Below are positions 34,371 to 44,595 of a DNA stretch of 45,365 nt, piece after piece. The stretch covers positions 1-45,365 of the forward strand of contig NZ_MSCV01000046.1 of NCBI RefSeq assembly GCF_002005105.1, given 5' to 3'. The number at the start of each line of letters is the position of its first letter. The first letter of the stretch is position 1. The translations under genes and the position numbers were made by a program. The notes beneath the pieces were generated by a model. The model saw only the letters and a program-made list of their open reading frames with translations. It was not told where the DNA came from and made no database searches. Source of the stretch: Methylocaldum sp. 14B (lineage in GTDB: Bacteria > Pseudomonadota > Gammaproteobacteria > Methylococcales > Methylococcaceae).

Positions 34371-35294
34371 TTAAGTCACAGAAGAACCCGGACGCCGCCT
34401 TTTCGCACGAGGATGTGACTGATCGTATACGGCCGCCAAATGCTGAAAATCGAGATGGGTGTATATCTGCGTGGTACTGAGATTGGCATGTCCAAGTAAT
34501 TCCTGCACGGCCCGCAAGTCTCCGCTGGACTCCAGTATGTGGCTCGCGAACGAATGTCTGAGCATGTGCGGATGCACGTGTTCAGGCAAGCCCAGCTTGC
34601 GTTGCCAGCGTTCAAGGCGCAACTGAACCGTTCGACCGGCGATTCGGTTCCCTCTCTTGCTGACGAACAACGCCTTCTCTCCGGCGTGCGCGTAGCGAGA
34701 TCGCAAGACCAGCCAGCGCTCGATGGCTTGGCAAGCGCATTGACCGACCGGTAGGATGCGAGACTTCTGTCCCTTACCGTGCCTAACCAGCATGGATCCA
34801 GCGTTCAAATCCAGATCTTGAATTTCGAGCGAAACCAGTTCGCTCAATCGTAGGCCCGAGGAGTAGAAAAGCTCCCACATGGCCACATCGCGAATCTCCA
34901 GTTCGTCATCTTGCTCACCTTCCAAGAGCCCCGTCATTTGATCGGCATCCAATAGCGCCGGCAGTTTCCGCGGCGATTTGGGAGGACGTATTCCGCGTGC
35001 GACGTTGTCCGGAACTTGGCGTCGTTTCACCAAAAAATTGAGGAAGCTGCGGATCGCCGACAGTTCTCGTTGAAGGCTCCGGCTGCTCAGCCCCTCGATA
35101 TGACGGGAAGCGATATGGTCCCGAACATGCCGAGGGATTAAAGCGTCCCAGCACGGTATGCCATGAACGTCGCAGTATCGCTTTAGCTGCCCTAGGTCGC
35201 GTGAATAATTGGCCAAAGTATGTGGGGATACCCGCTGCTGAAATCGCAGAACATCGAGAAAATCGGTAACCTGCTGTTCCGCGTCTTTTTGCAT
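34371..35294 (-). CDS. xerC: Tyrosine recombinase XerC
   Basis: A 307-residue recombinase that, with XerD, resolves chromosome dimers at dif. The N-terminal SAM-like domain has FLDVLRFQQRVSPHTLANYS. The catalytic domain shows arginine in YSSGLRLSELVSLEIQDLD, then HPHMLRHSFASHILESSGDL (HxxR) and LGHANLSTTQIYTHLD with the nucleophilic tyrosine. An in-frame TTG lies one codon upstream of the ATG used here. It forms the end of the operon after dapF and DUF484, as in many Gammaproteobacteria. Confidence 0.95.
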   Translation of the reverse strand: MQKDAEQQVTDFLDVLRFQQRVSPHTLANYSRDLGQLKRYCDVHGIPCWDALIPRHVRDHIASRHIEGLSSRSLQRELSAIRSFLNFLVKRRQVPDNVARGIRPPKSPRKLPALLDADQMTGLLEGEQDDELEIRDVAMWELFYSSGLRLSELVSLEIQDLDLNAGSMLVRHGKGQKSRILPVGQCACQAIERWLVLRSRYAHAGEKALFVSKRGNRIAGRTVQLRLERWQRKLGLPEHVHPHMLRHSFASHILESSGDLRAVQELLGHANLSTTQIYTHLDFQHLAAVYDQSHPRAKRRRPGSSVT

Positions 35295-35299
35295 CAAGA

Positions 35300-36013
35300 T
35301 TACGTCGCTTCGCTAAGCAAAGATGCCAGTCGGGCGGAAACGACCTCCCCCAACTGCCCGAGAAAATGTAGTCCCATACCGGTTTGGAATCGGCTTGCGT
35401 CACGGCTGCCGATAGCGAGCAATCCCTTAAGTCCTGCATGTTGCAGGGGTATCAGTGCGTATGAGAGCACGCCGGAGGCGTTGTTGCCGAACATGTATTT
35501 GGCATGAACCGGGTCCGGCTTTCCGCAGTAGGGTTTTCCAGTCTCCAAGACCGATGCGAAAAGAACTAGCCCAACGTCGTCGGAGGGCACGTAAAGGCCG
35601 GCGATTGGGCTTTCGATGGATGGCTGCACAATTTTTACCGTGACGAAGTCGGCTTGAAAATACTCGTGCAGGCACCACGTCAGACTGCCTAAAGTGTCGT
35701 CTAGAGTCGCAGCATCGAGTAACGTCAGCGTCAATTGATGAATCCGCTGATGCAAGGCATCGTTATCGCGGGCGATTTGCAAGATATCGTTCAACTGTGA
35801 TTGAAGTTGCCGATTGCTGTCCCGCAATAGCGAAATTTGGCGCGCCACCAGGGAAACTGCCTCCCCGCAGGGATGCGGCACCTTCAGCATTTCCAGCAAA
35901 TCCAATTGATCGTAAAAAAAATCGGGATGTTGGCGCAAATAGGCCTCCACTTCGTCAGCGGAGATAGTCGTTTCTTTATGACGCTTTGGCGCCTTTGGAG
36001 TAATCAAGCTCAT
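35300..36013 (-). CDS. DUF484 family protein
   Basis: A 237-residue protein of the DUF484 (GAF-like) family that typically sits between dapF and xerC; its role is not established. The N-terminus has [20 protein letters not shown] followed by [20 protein letters not shown] and a coiled segment; the GAF-like region follows ([20 protein letters not shown]). ATG 36013 is preferred over a longer frame because it overlaps the dapF stop by four bases (ATGA), and the extra upstream residues would lie inside dapF. Confidence 0.88.
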   Translation of the reverse strand: MSLITPKAPKRHKETTISADEVEAYLRQHPDFFYDQLDLLEMLKVPHPCGEAVSLVARQISLLRDSNRQLQSQLNDILQIARDNDALHQRIHQLTLTLLDAATLDDTLGSLTWCLHEYFQADFVTVKIVQPSIESPIAGLYVPSDDVGLVLFASVLETGKPYCGKPDPVHAKYMFGNNASGVLSYALIPLQHAGLKGLLAIGSRDASRFQTGMGLHFLGQLGEVVSARLASLLSEAT

Positions 36014-36840
36014 AATTCGATTTCGCCCTCGAACACGCGAACGGCCGGTCCAGTCATGAACACCGGCCTCCCCCGTCCTTCCCAAGTTATATTAAGGGAC
36101 CCGCCAGGGAGATCAACTTGCACCGGACTGCTCAAATCTCCCTGCTCTATGCCAACAACTGTTGCGGCGCAAGCTCCACTGCCGCAAGCCAAGGTTTCTC
36201 CGGAACCGCGCTCAAAAACTCGGAGCCTAATGTGATGTCGGTTGATGATCTGGACAAAGCCGATGTTTGCGCGTTGCGGAAAAATCGGATGGTTTTCCAA
36301 TAGCGGTCCTACGGTTTCGACCGGCGCACGATCTACATCACCGACCTTGAGCACGGCGTGCGGATTGCCCATCGATACAGCGCCGAACGGCCGCGGGTTC
36401 CCACCCACCACCACCTCATAAAGAACAGCCTCATCCGGAATGTCCAGCGGGATTTCGGCAGGAGCATGCCTGGGAACTCCCATGTTAACGGTCACGAGTC
36501 CATTATCTCGAAGGAGCAAGCACAATTGACCGGCGTCCGTATCGACTACGATTTCGCTTTTGTCGCACATGCCGTGATCGTGAACGAATTGTGCAAAGCA
36601 GCGGGCACCGTTTCCGCATTGCGCTACTTCGGAGCCATCCGCATTGAAGATTCGATAGCGAAAATCGGCGTTTGAATTGATCGGGGCTTCAACGACCAAC
36701 ACCTGATCGCAGCCGATTCCAAAGTGTCGGTCTGCAATATGACGGACCTTTTCCGGCGTCAATGAAACGCTCTGCCGCACGCCATCGATAACAACGAAGT
36801 CGTTGCCTAGCCCATGCATTTTGGTGAATTTCAGTGCCAT
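36010..36840 (-). CDS. dapF: Diaminopimelate epimerase
   Basis: A 276-residue PLP-independent epimerase converting LL- to meso-diaminopimelate for lysine and peptidoglycan. It begins [20 protein letters not shown]. The two catalytic cysteines lie in QCGNGARCF and in [13 protein letters not shown]. The start shares a base with the lysA stop (TGATG), and its stop overlaps the DUF484 start. Canonical length. Confidence 0.97.
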   Translation of the reverse strand: MALKFTKMHGLGNDFVVIDGVRQSVSLTPEKVRHIADRHFGIGCDQVLVVEAPINSNADFRYRIFNADGSEVAQCGNGARCFAQFVHDHGMCDKSEIVVDTDAGQLCLLLRDNGLVTVNMGVPRHAPAEIPLDIPDEAVLYEVVVGGNPRPFGAVSMGNPHAVLKVGDVDRAPVETVGPLLENHPIFPQRANIGFVQIINRHHIRLRVFERGSGETLACGSGACAATVVGIEQGDLSSPVQVDLPGGSLNITWEGRGRPVFMTGPAVRVFEGEIEL

Positions 36841-38087
36841 CAGTCTACTACGTGCTCGCCCTGAAAAAGTTGCGCGGTGGTCTCCCGCTCTCGGATCAGG
36901 TGAGTCCGGCCTCCATCCACCATGACTTCGGCGGGCCGGGGGCGGGAATTGTAATTTGAACTCATGCTGAATCCGTACGCGCCTGCGGAACGGACTGCCA
37001 GCAGATCGCCCTCGGCGATCGAAAGCTCGCGCTCTTTGCCGAGAAAATCGCCGGTTTCGCAAACGGGTCCGACGATATCGTAGCGTTTTTTGTCCACGCT
37101 GCTTGCCGTTCGGACCGGCACGACTTCCTGCCACGAATCGTAGAGCGCTGGTCTAATGAGGTCATTCATAGCGGCATCGACGATGGCGAAGTTTTTCTCC
37201 TGATTGGATTTCAGGTATTCCACGCGGGTCAGCAAAACGCCGGCATTGCCGATAATCGCGCGGCCGGGTTCGATGAGAATCTCGTAATCCGTTTGCGCGA
37301 GCCGTCCCAACAGCGCAGACGCGTATTCGCGAGGCTCGGGCGGCTGCTCATCGCGGTAGCGTATGCCTAGACCTCCCCCTAAATCCAAGTGATGGAGGTT
37401 GATCCCCTGCTCTTTCAAGGTATCGACAAGCGCCAGAACTCGATCGAGAGCATCGAGGAAGGGCCTGACAGACGTCAGCTGAGAACCAATGTGGCAGTCG
37501 ATGCCGGTAATTTCGAGATGCGGCATATCGGCTGCACGCCGATATTGATGCAGTGCTTCGCTGACGTCGATGCCGAATTTGTTTTCCCGAAGCCCGGTAG
37601 AAATGTACGGATGCGTAAGAGCGTCCACGTCCGGATTCACGCGCAGCGAGATCGGAGCTTTTACACCGAGTTCTCCGGCGATTCGATTTAACCGATCCAG
37701 TTCGCCCGGAACTTCAACGTTGAAGCAACGGATACCGACTTCCAGAGCGCGGCGTAGTTCATCTTCGCGCTTGCCCACTCCGGAAAAAACGATCTTCGCC
37801 GGCTCGCCGCCCGCCGCCAGTACCCGCTCCAATTCGCCGACGGATACGATATCGAAACCCGAGCCCAGGCGCGCTAAGACGTTCAGCACCGCCAGATTGG
37901 AATTGGCTTTCACCGCATAGCAGACCAAATGTGGCTCACCGGCGAAAGCGTCGTCGAAAGCCCGCCAGTGGCGTTCGATCGTGGCACGCGAATAGACGTA
38001 GCAGGGGGTCCCGTAACGCTCTGCGATGGCAGGCAGGGACACATCCTCGGCGTACAACGTACCGTCGTGATAATTGAAATAATCCAT
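36840..38087 (-). CDS. lysA: Diaminopimelate decarboxylase
   Basis: A 415-residue fold-type III PLP enzyme producing lysine from meso-DAP. PLP lysine is K60 in CYAVKANSN; further motifs are [41 protein letters not shown] and [15 protein letters not shown] (active-site cysteine). The start is ATG 38087 ([20 protein letters not shown]), overlapping the lptM stop by one base. Upstream in-frame codons belong to other genes and are not used. Confidence 0.97.
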   Translation of the reverse strand: MDYFNYHDGTLYAEDVSLPAIAERYGTPCYVYSRATIERHWRAFDDAFAGEPHLVCYAVKANSNLAVLNVLARLGSGFDIVSVGELERVLAAGGEPAKIVFSGVGKREDELRRALEVGIRCFNVEVPGELDRLNRIAGELGVKAPISLRVNPDVDALTHPYISTGLRENKFGIDVSEALHQYRRAADMPHLEITGIDCHIGSQLTSVRPFLDALDRVLALVDTLKEQGINLHHLDLGGGLGIRYRDEQPPEPREYASALLGRLAQTDYEILIEPGRAIIGNAGVLLTRVEYLKSNQEKNFAIVDAAMNDLIRPALYDSWQEVVPVRTASSVDKKRYDIVGPVCETGDFLGKERELSIAEGDLLAVRSAGAYGFSMSSNYNSRPRPAEVMVDGGRTHLIRERETTAQLFQGEHVVD

Positions 38088-38212
38088 CAGCGCTGTTCTT
38101 CTTTCGAAGCAGGATCTTCGCTGGGTATGTAAAGTGGTCCTTTCTGGCCGCAAGCGGAGAGGACGAGACTGAAAAAAATCAGCGGGAGGAGTGTTCGAAA
38201 CGAAAGAGACAT
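38087..38212 (-). CDS. lptM: LptM/YifL-type small lipoprotein
   Basis: A 41-residue lipoprotein. The signal peptide MSLSFRTLLPLIFFSLVL ends in the lipobox LSAC with the lipidated cysteine at position 21, followed by GQKGPLYIP, the conserved start of mature LptM (YifL). In E. coli this protein associates with the LptDE translocon and assists its oxidative maturation. It directly precedes lysA (TGATG overlap), matching the usual lptM-lysA/dapF neighbourhood. The remaining tail is short and charged. Confidence 0.85.
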   Translation of the reverse strand: MSLSFRTLLPLIFFSLVLSACGQKGPLYIPSEDPASKEEQR

Positions 38213-38409
38213 GATTTTTCGGTTTGCTGCGTCTTGTCGACAATAATCTTGCTTATTCTAATGGAAAAATGGGGGCGGCCCAATGCACGGACCGCCTTAT
38301 ATCGTTTATGCAAAGGAAGACTGACCGAAGCTTCAAGCGTCCGTTCCGGAAAAATCTGCGGACGCCTGAAATTTGAAACCAGCCGTTCAATCACTCGTCT
38401 TACACGCGT

Positions 38410-39459
38410 ATGCAAAATGAACTATTCCGGGCGACCGTACTTGCCTGGTTCGATCGATACGGGCGCAAGCAACTGCCCTGGCAAGTCGACCGAACACCTT
38501 ATCGAGTTTGGATCTCGGAAATCATGCTCCAACAGACCCAAGTCGTAACGGTCATCCCGTACTTCGAGCGTTTTGTAGGCCATTTTCCTGTTGTCGACGC
38601 GCTCGCCCAGGCATCCTTGGACGAGGTTATCGCACTTTGGGCCGGGCTCGGCTACTATGCGCGCGCTCGTAACCTACACCGAGCGGCGCGGATAATCGTG
38701 GAACAGCACGACGCACAGTTGCCCGTCACTCTCGAGGAATTGAGCGCTCTGCCCGGCATCGGACGCTCTACGGCTGGAGCGATCCTGAGTCTCGGATCGG
38801 GTATTCGTGCACCCATCCTGGATGGCAACGTCAAACGGGTTTTATGCCGATATCAGGGTATCGAAGGCTGGCCTGGAGACACCCGGATTCTCGCGAGATT
38901 ATGGCAACTCAGCGAAGAATTGACGCCTTCGCTCCGTATCGCCGACTACAACCAAGCCATGATGGATCTGGGAGCAACCGTATGCACCAAGCGGAAACCG
39001 GTTTGTTCCGCCTGTCCGATCAGCGCGAACTGCGTGGCACTTCAGTCGGGGCGAGTCGACGCCATCCCAGCGCCGAAACCAAAACAAACCCTACCTGTCC
39101 GACAATGTTTTATGTTGGTGTTAAGAAACGCCTGTGGCGAGCTTTACCTGGAAAAGCGTCCGAATACCGGCATTTGGGGAGGTCTTTGGAGCTTGCCGGA
39201 GTTCGATAGCGAAGAGGACGTATATGCTTGGTGCACGAAACAGCATATCGATTGTTTTGAGCTTGAGCGCCTCCCGCAGCGCCGGCATACTTTTTCCCAT
39301 TATCACCTTGATTTTGTTCCGCTGGTGGCTCGCACACATTCCGAGTACTACGGAATCAGCGAACCATCGCTCTATCGATGGCTTACACCGGATAAAACGA
39401 TCGGGCTCCCGGCGCCGGTACTGAAACTGGTAAACGAGATTGCCGGCCAGGATCGATAG
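38410..39459 (+). CDS. mutY: Adenine DNA glycosylase MutY
   Basis: A 349-residue base-excision repair enzyme removing adenine opposite 8-oxoguanine. Catalytic glutamate in VWISEIMLQQTQV, helix-hairpin-helix ELSALPGIGRSTAGAIL, catalytic aspartate in ADYNQAMMDLGATVC, and a [4Fe-4S] loop CTKRKPVCSACPISANC. The C-terminal Nudix-like 8-oxoG recognition domain runs from about 225 to the end (RPNTGIWGGLWSLPEF). Divergent from lptM and followed by yggX, a conserved pair. Confidence 0.96.
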   Translation: MQNELFRATVLAWFDRYGRKQLPWQVDRTPYRVWISEIMLQQTQVVTVIPYFERFVGHFPVVDALAQASLDEVIALWAGLGYYARARNLHRAARIIVEQHDAQLPVTLEELSALPGIGRSTAGAILSLGSGIRAPILDGNVKRVLCRYQGIEGWPGDTRILARLWQLSEELTPSLRIADYNQAMMDLGATVCTKRKPVCSACPISANCVALQSGRVDAIPAPKPKQTLPVRQCFMLVLRNACGELYLEKRPNTGIWGGLWSLPEFDSEEDVYAWCTKQHIDCFELERLPQRRHTFSHYHLDFVPLVARTHSEYYGISEPSLYRWLTPDKTIGLPAPVLKLVNEIAGQDR

Positions 39460-39547
39460 CTGCGAATTCAAGCGAATTCAATGGGCGCGGATGGCGCGGA
39501 ACGAGTCGAATTGGGTTTCTATAGTGCTGATCATTACGAGGTAACTG

Positions 39548-39820
39548 ATGACGCGACGAGTTAAATGTGCACGTTTGGGAGTCGAGGCCGAAGGCTTGGA
39601 GAAACCGCCCTTCCCTGGAGTAGAAGGGCAGCGGATTTTCGACCATATCTCCGCTCAGGCATGGCAGGATTGGCTCAAACTCCAGACCATGCTGATCAAT
39701 GAGCACCGGCTCACACCATTCGAGCCCGAAGCACGACGATTCCTGGCGAAGGAGCGCGAGAAATTTCTATTCGGCGGCGGAGCTCAGATGCCTGAAGGCT
39801 ACGTGCCGCCCAAAGTCTGA
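39548..39820 (+). CDS. yggX: Fe(2+)-trafficking protein YggX
   Basis: A 90-residue YggX protein, which protects iron-sulfur clusters from oxidation. Family residues are TRRVKCARLGVEAEGLEKPP, FPGVEGQRIFDHISAQAW and a C-terminal EKFLFGG. The last 22 bases overlap the convergent L,D-transpeptidase gene. Confidence 0.95.
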   Translation: MTRRVKCARLGVEAEGLEKPPFPGVEGQRIFDHISAQAWQDWLKLQTMLINEHRLTPFEPEARRFLAKEREKFLFGGGAQMPEGYVPPKV

Positions 39821-40800
39821 ATCGGCTCCGGAATCGGCTCAGACGGTTTGGAGATAGCGACCGGAATACCAGTTGGCTGCTGCAGCGCTTGCTTTAGCGC
39901 TGCGCCATCGAGAATGATCTCGCGACCCTTCGTTTTCTTCTCAATCAAATCCATAGCCGAGTCGAGCAACTGTTCGTAAGTCATGCGGTCTTCGTCCAAC
40001 GGCTGATGGACTTCCATATATAAAATCCCTGCCGACCAGCCCAGCTTGACCGGCTGGTTGACCAGATGGACCGGGGTACCGACATTGACGAGCGGAAAAA
40101 GCCGCTCGATATCTTCTGGATACATTCGAATGCATCCGTGAGTGACTCGCATTCCGATGCCGTAGGCCTTGTCAGTGCCGGTGCCGTGGATAAGGTAGCC
40201 CGGAACGCCAAGCCGCATGGCGAAGCGGCCGAGCGGATTCAGAGGTCCCGCTGGGACCACGTCCGGTAAAATATCCCCGTCCCGGGCGTGTTCTTGCTTG
40301 ATGGTTTCCGGAGGTACCCAAACCGGGTCCTTTACTTTCTGCGCAATTTTGGTGGCGCCCAAGGGAGTGCGCCAATCCATTCGGCCGATGCTCACCGGAT
40401 AGCTAACGACTTGTATCGCTTTCGCTTTCCGCTGAGCCGGATAGTAGTAAAGGCGCATTTCCGGAATATTGATGACAACGCCGGAACGTGGCGCATCGGG
40501 AAGGATAAATTGGCGTGGGATCAATACATCCTTACCGTCACCAGGCAACCAGCGGTCGACGGTCGGATTGGCCATGACGATTTCGTCCTGACCGACGCTG
40601 AACTCCCGCGCAATATCGATGAGCGTATCTTCATGCTTCGCCTTCGTATATCGAATCTCGCCGATTAGATCGCTACCGTCCGTCGGAAGTGCGAACACCT
40701 CCGCTGTAGAATTGAGCGGGGCAGCAAGCATGAGCGCGATCGCTAGCCAGGCCGCCCCCCGTCTCTTGATGCGCGCCAATTCGATTGTTTTCAGCAACAT
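39799..40800 (-). CDS. Periplasmic L,D-transpeptidase with LysM domain
   Basis: A 333-residue exported ErfK/YbiS-type enzyme. The N-terminal hydrophobic signal (AAWLAIALMLAAPLNSTAEV) is followed by a LysM-like module (about 50-100: KHEDTLIDIAREFSVGQDEI to DVLIPRQFIL) and the YkuD catalytic domain (about 105-255). The catalytic motif is HGCIRMY with H221 and C223; GTGTDKAYG and VTHGCIRM fit the family. Such enzymes form 3-3 peptidoglycan crosslinks or attach proteins to the wall. ATG 40800 is preferred because the longer frame would run back into rdgC. It follows rdgC by ten bases. Confidence 0.93.
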   Translation of the reverse strand: MLLKTIELARIKRRGAAWLAIALMLAAPLNSTAEVFALPTDGSDLIGEIRYTKAKHEDTLIDIAREFSVGQDEIVMANPTVDRWLPGDGKDVLIPRQFILPDAPRSGVVINIPEMRLYYYPAQRKAKAIQVVSYPVSIGRMDWRTPLGATKIAQKVKDPVWVPPETIKQEHARDGDILPDVVPAGPLNPLGRFAMRLGVPGYLIHGTGTDKAYGIGMRVTHGCIRMYPEDIERLFPLVNVGTPVHLVNQPVKLGWSAGILYMEVHQPLDEDRMTYEQLLDSAMDLIEKKTKGREIILDGAALKQALQQPTGIPVAISKPSEPIPEPIQTLGGT

Positions 40801-40810
40801 TGCGTTTTTC

Positions 40811-41737
40811 CTACACCACAGGTTGTTTCGTTTGAAGGTTTTCGCCGCCAAAGAGCTCGATGAAGCGTGGCAAGAATGTCGCTAACTCGAGGCTCATGAT
40901 TGCAAAATCCGCGTCGAAGCGTTCTACCGGATCGGACGTTTCGATATCCGCCGCATCTTCCTGTACCAGGTCCAGAAAACGGAGTTTCTTGATGCCAAAC
41001 GCCTCGTCGAGAACAAAGCTTAGACGGTCATTCCAAGTGATAGCCAATTTGATGACCTCTTTACCGGCCTCAATGTGATTTTGAATCTCCGGTGCGCTCA
41101 GATCGTGGCGGCGGCAGCGCACGATACCGCCGTCTTCTTCCGGAGATCGCAACTCGCATTCGCTTTCCAGAGTGATATCCGACGGCAAGTCGGCATCCAT
41201 AACCCAGTGGGTCATGATAGCACTGGGCCGCTCCTGGGTCGCAGGAGGAACCACTGGCAAAGAACCAAGACACTGACGCAGCAGCGAAGCAATTTCCTCG
41301 GTTTTCTTAGCGCTGGCGCTATCTGCAACAAGCCAGCCGCCCTTCGGGTCAATGTAGGCATAGGTGCGCCGGCTGTGGCTAAAGGCGCGAGGCAGTAAAT
41401 CCTGCATCACCTCATCGCGTAGCGCGTCCCGCTCTTTCCGTCGCATCGGCCGGCCTTGCCGGTCTTCGACTTCGGCTACCCGCTCCGAGAGGATTTCGTT
41501 AACTACCGAGGCAGGAACGATTTTTTCCTCCTTTTGAACACACACCATCGCAAATCCGTTGGTGACGTGGACCAGGGGAAAAGTATCCTTGCCGAGCGGT
41601 GCGCACCAGCCGTAACTGACGGGCTCTAGACTCCCGCAAGGACGAAAGCGGCGTTGATCGAGCTTTTGCTCGAACTCTGCGACGTCAAGATCGAAAGGTT
41701 CTGTAAAACGTAATAAAGATAAGTTCTTAAACCACAT
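40811..41737 (-). CDS. rdgC: Recombination-associated protein RdgC
   Basis: A 308-residue, ring-forming DNA-binding protein that limits RecA access. It starts MWFKNLSLLRFTEPFDLDVA and has GSLEPVSYGWCAPLG, QDLLPRAFSHSRRTYAYIDP and LDEAFGIKKLRFLDL, all typical. Canonical length. It is the first gene of a two-gene unit with the L,D-transpeptidase. Confidence 0.95.
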   Translation of the reverse strand: MWFKNLSLLRFTEPFDLDVAEFEQKLDQRRFRPCGSLEPVSYGWCAPLGKDTFPLVHVTNGFAMVCVQKEEKIVPASVVNEILSERVAEVEDRQGRPMRRKERDALRDEVMQDLLPRAFSHSRRTYAYIDPKGGWLVADSASAKKTEEIASLLRQCLGSLPVVPPATQERPSAIMTHWVMDADLPSDITLESECELRSPEEDGGIVRCRRHDLSAPEIQNHIEAGKEVIKLAITWNDRLSFVLDEAFGIKKLRFLDLVQEDAADIETSDPVERFDADFAIMSLELATFLPRFIELFGGENLQTKQPVV

Positions 41738-42168
41738 AATTCGGAAGCGGCAACCAAAAGGGGCGAATTATGGCGATTGGCGCGTTTTTTGTCATCAATA
41801 CCGTTTAATCGCCATTTAAATCAGTCTGAAAACTCGACCTAAAGTATATTCGTTACATGTAGAGCGGAAGATCAGGCCTGTCATTGGATGTCAGAATCTT
41901 CATTATCATTCGTCGCACTACATTATGATTGATGAAAATGCCCTCGGAATCGGCTTGTCAAATTCGGGAATTAATTGACGCCATCCAGTCCTAACTATTT
42001 TGTGAGTTCCATGCTGATCTTTGTTCGAGAATTCTAGCTTTCCGGAATCAGTTGGAAAAATCGGCATTTAAATCATCTCGGATTCATGCTGAGCCATGAG
42101 TGATTGCCGGCCTTATTGAAATATCCGACTATTTTTTCGACCATCCTTTTGAAGAGTTGAGTAATTCT
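41738..42168. other. AT-rich divergent intergenic region
   Basis: About 430 bases between rdgC and the Lon-like protease, with outward promoters expected for both. A 9-bp inverted repeat, ATGGCGATT (41770-41778) and AATCGCCAT (41807-41815), lies just upstream of rdgC. I recognise no gene and no confident promoter. Confidence 0.4.
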
Positions 42169-44595
42169 ATGGGCTACTACCGACAGTCTCTTCCAGCGAG
42201 CGTTCTCTACAAAGCGTGCGATCCACAGGAATTCGACTTCTCCACCACCGACGAGTTGGCCGATATCGGTGTCGTGATAGGCCAAGAGCGAGCGCTGGAT
42301 GCAATTCAGTTCGGCATTTCCATCGTCCAGAAGGGCTACAACATTTTCGCTCTAGGTCCGAGCGGATCCGGGAAGCTGGCGGCGGTTAAGGAAATCGTCG
42401 GCCGCGAAGCTGAAAACCGGCCGGTACCCGACGACTGGTGCTACGTCAACAACTTCGGCGAAGCTTCGAAGCCCAAGGCCTTGAGATTGCCGGCCGGTCA
42501 GGGGCGCCGCTTCGCCCGGGACATGGAGCAAGTCATCGAGGAACTCAGTACCGTCATTCCGGCGACGTTCGAGGGTGAAGAATACCGCGGTCGCGCAGAA
42601 GAAATCGAGGAGGAAGCAAAGGAGCGCGAGATCAATGCTCTAAATGAGTTACGCCGAAAATCTTTGCAGCACGGCATCGCTTTAATCGAAACGCCTACCG
42701 GATTTGCGTTTGCTCCGGTGGACGAAAAAGGCGAAGTGCTCGGACCCGAGCAATTTCAAAAGCTTTCGGAGCATCAGCAGGAACAGATTCAGGAGGCGGT
42801 AACGGATTTGCGTCAGCAGTTGCAAAAGCTGTTGAAGCAATTTCCGGTGTGGCGCAAGGAAGCAAAGGAAAAGCTGAAAACGCTGAATCGAGAAATTGCC
42901 GAGTTTGCCGTCAACCATTTGATGGACGATTTGAAAGCCCGTTACGAAGCCATTCCCGGAGTCGTTCAGTATCTGAATGAAGCTCAACGGGAAATCATCG
43001 ATCACGCGGAAGATTTTTTCCCGAAGCAGGAAGGTGGCATAGCGACGTTGATCGGGCATGCGCCGCGGCCAAGTCCTTTTCTGCGCTATAAGGTGAACCT
43101 ATTGGTCGACAATAGCGAGTGCAAATATGCCCCAGTCGTCTTCGAGAGCTTGCCGAGTCACAACAATCTGGTGGGACGGGTTGAATACCAAGCCTACATG
43201 GGCGCTCTGGTCACCGATTTCACAATGATCAAACCAGGCGCCTTGCATATCGCCAACGGCGGCTATTTGATCCTGGACGCTCGCAAAGTGCTGATGCAGC
43301 CGTTCGCTTGGGACAGCCTGAAACGCATTCTTCAGTCGCGCGAAATCCGTATCGAATCTTTGGAGCGTGCGCTAAGCGTAATCAGTACCTCGAGCCTGGA
43401 GCCGGAACCGATTCCGCTGGATATCAAGATCATTTTGATCGGGGATCGCGTTCTTTATTATTTGCTCAATGTTTACGATCCTGAATTTCGCGAGCTTTTC
43501 AAAGTTTCGGCGGATTTCGAAGAAACGATCGATCGAGATGCCGACGGCAATGCACTATACGCTCGGCTTATCGCCAGCCTGGCGCGGAGAAACCAGTTGC
43601 GCCCGCTGGACAAGGAAGCGGTAATCCGGGTAGTGGAACATGCGGCTCGCTTGGTGGAAGATTCGGAGAAATTATCCACCCATTTGCGCAGCCTGGACGA
43701 TCTTCTCAAGGAAGCCGACCACTGGGCGGCACAGGTACAGCGCGCGATCATCACTCGGGACGACGTGCAGGCCGCCATCGATCACCAGATCCGTAGGGCT
43801 GACCGGCTCCGCGAGCGAGTTTATGAAAACATTCGACGCGGAACGATTTTCATCGACACTGAAGGCGCGGTGGTTGGCCAGGTCAACGGCTTGTCCGTAA
43901 TCAGCTTGGGTGATTTTTCATTCGGCCAGCCGTCCCGCATTACCGCCACCACTCGGTTGGGCAGCGGCAAAATTCTTGACATCGAGCGGGAAAGCGAACT
44001 GGGCGGCGCCATTCACAGCAAAGGTGTGATGATTTTGTCCGGTTTCCTAGCACATCGTTATGCTAAGACCCGGCCGTTTTCAGTGACCGCCAGCCTCGTC
44101 TTCGAACAATCCTACGGCCAGGTCGAGGGCGACAGTGCGTCCTTGGCGGAACTCAGTGCGATTTTATCGTCACTGGCCGATTTACCGATTCGCCAGTCGC
44201 TGGCGGTAACCGGTTCGGTCAATCAAAATGGACAAGTTCAACCTATTGGCGGGGTCAACGAAAAGATCGAAGGCTTTTTTGACATTTGCGCCTCGATTGG
44301 CCTAAGCGGAAAACAGGGAGTGATCATTCCCCGTGCCAACGTCAAACACCTCATGCTGCGGCAGGATGTAGTCAAAGCCGCGGAATCGGGCAAATTTCAC
44401 GTCTACGCGGTGGACACGGTAGATCAGGCTTTAGAGCTGCTCATGGATAAGCCGGCCGGCGAACGTGACGTGACAGGCGCATTCCCGCCAGATAGCATTA
44501 ACGGGCGTATCGAACAACGCCTCAGGGAGTGGATCGATATCCAGAAGGAGTTCAGGAGTCAGGAAAGAGCCGGAGAGAATCAAAGCTATGGCTGA
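42169..44595 (+). CDS. LonB-like ATP-dependent protease (AAA_32/Lon catalytic domain)
   Basis: About 808 residues. The N-terminus (LPASVLYKACDPQEFDFSTT) and early AAA motif are those of the LonB/YcbZ-like family. The P-loop is ALGPSGSGKLAAV, with leucine where Ser/Thr normally follows the lysine. A long coiled insertion (about 150-280) follows, then the second ATPase region with PGALHIANGGYLILDARKVL. The C-terminal Lon protease domain has the catalytic serine in EGDSASLAELSAILSSL and lysine in GGVNEKIEGFFDIC. ATG 42169 is the first sensible start; upstream codons lack a ribosome binding site. Its stop overlaps the next gene, suggesting a stress-response unit. Confidence 0.88.
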   Translation: MGYYRQSLPASVLYKACDPQEFDFSTTDELADIGVVIGQERALDAIQFGISIVQKGYNIFALGPSGSGKLAAVKEIVGREAENRPVPDDWCYVNNFGEASKPKALRLPAGQGRRFARDMEQVIEELSTVIPATFEGEEYRGRAEEIEEEAKEREINALNELRRKSLQHGIALIETPTGFAFAPVDEKGEVLGPEQFQKLSEHQQEQIQEAVTDLRQQLQKLLKQFPVWRKEAKEKLKTLNREIAEFAVNHLMDDLKARYEAIPGVVQYLNEAQREIIDHAEDFFPKQEGGIATLIGHAPRPSPFLRYKVNLLVDNSECKYAPVVFESLPSHNNLVGRVEYQAYMGALVTDFTMIKPGALHIANGGYLILDARKVLMQPFAWDSLKRILQSREIRIESLERALSVISTSSLEPEPIPLDIKIILIGDRVLYYLLNVYDPEFRELFKVSADFEETIDRDADGNALYARLIASLARRNQLRPLDKEAVIRVVEHAARLVEDSEKLSTHLRSLDDLLKEADHWAAQVQRAIITRDDVQAAIDHQIRRADRLRERVYENIRRGTIFIDTEGAVVGQVNGLSVISLGDFSFGQPSRITATTRLGSGKILDIERESELGGAIHSKGVMILSGFLAHRYAKTRPFSVTASLVFEQSYGQVEGDSASLAELSAILSSLADLPIRQSLAVTGSVNQNGQVQPIGGVNEKIEGFFDICASIGLSGKQGVIIPRANVKHLMLRQDVVKAAESGKFHVYAVDTVDQALELLMDKPAGERDVTGAFPPDSINGRIEQRLREWIDIQKEFRSQERAGENQSYG

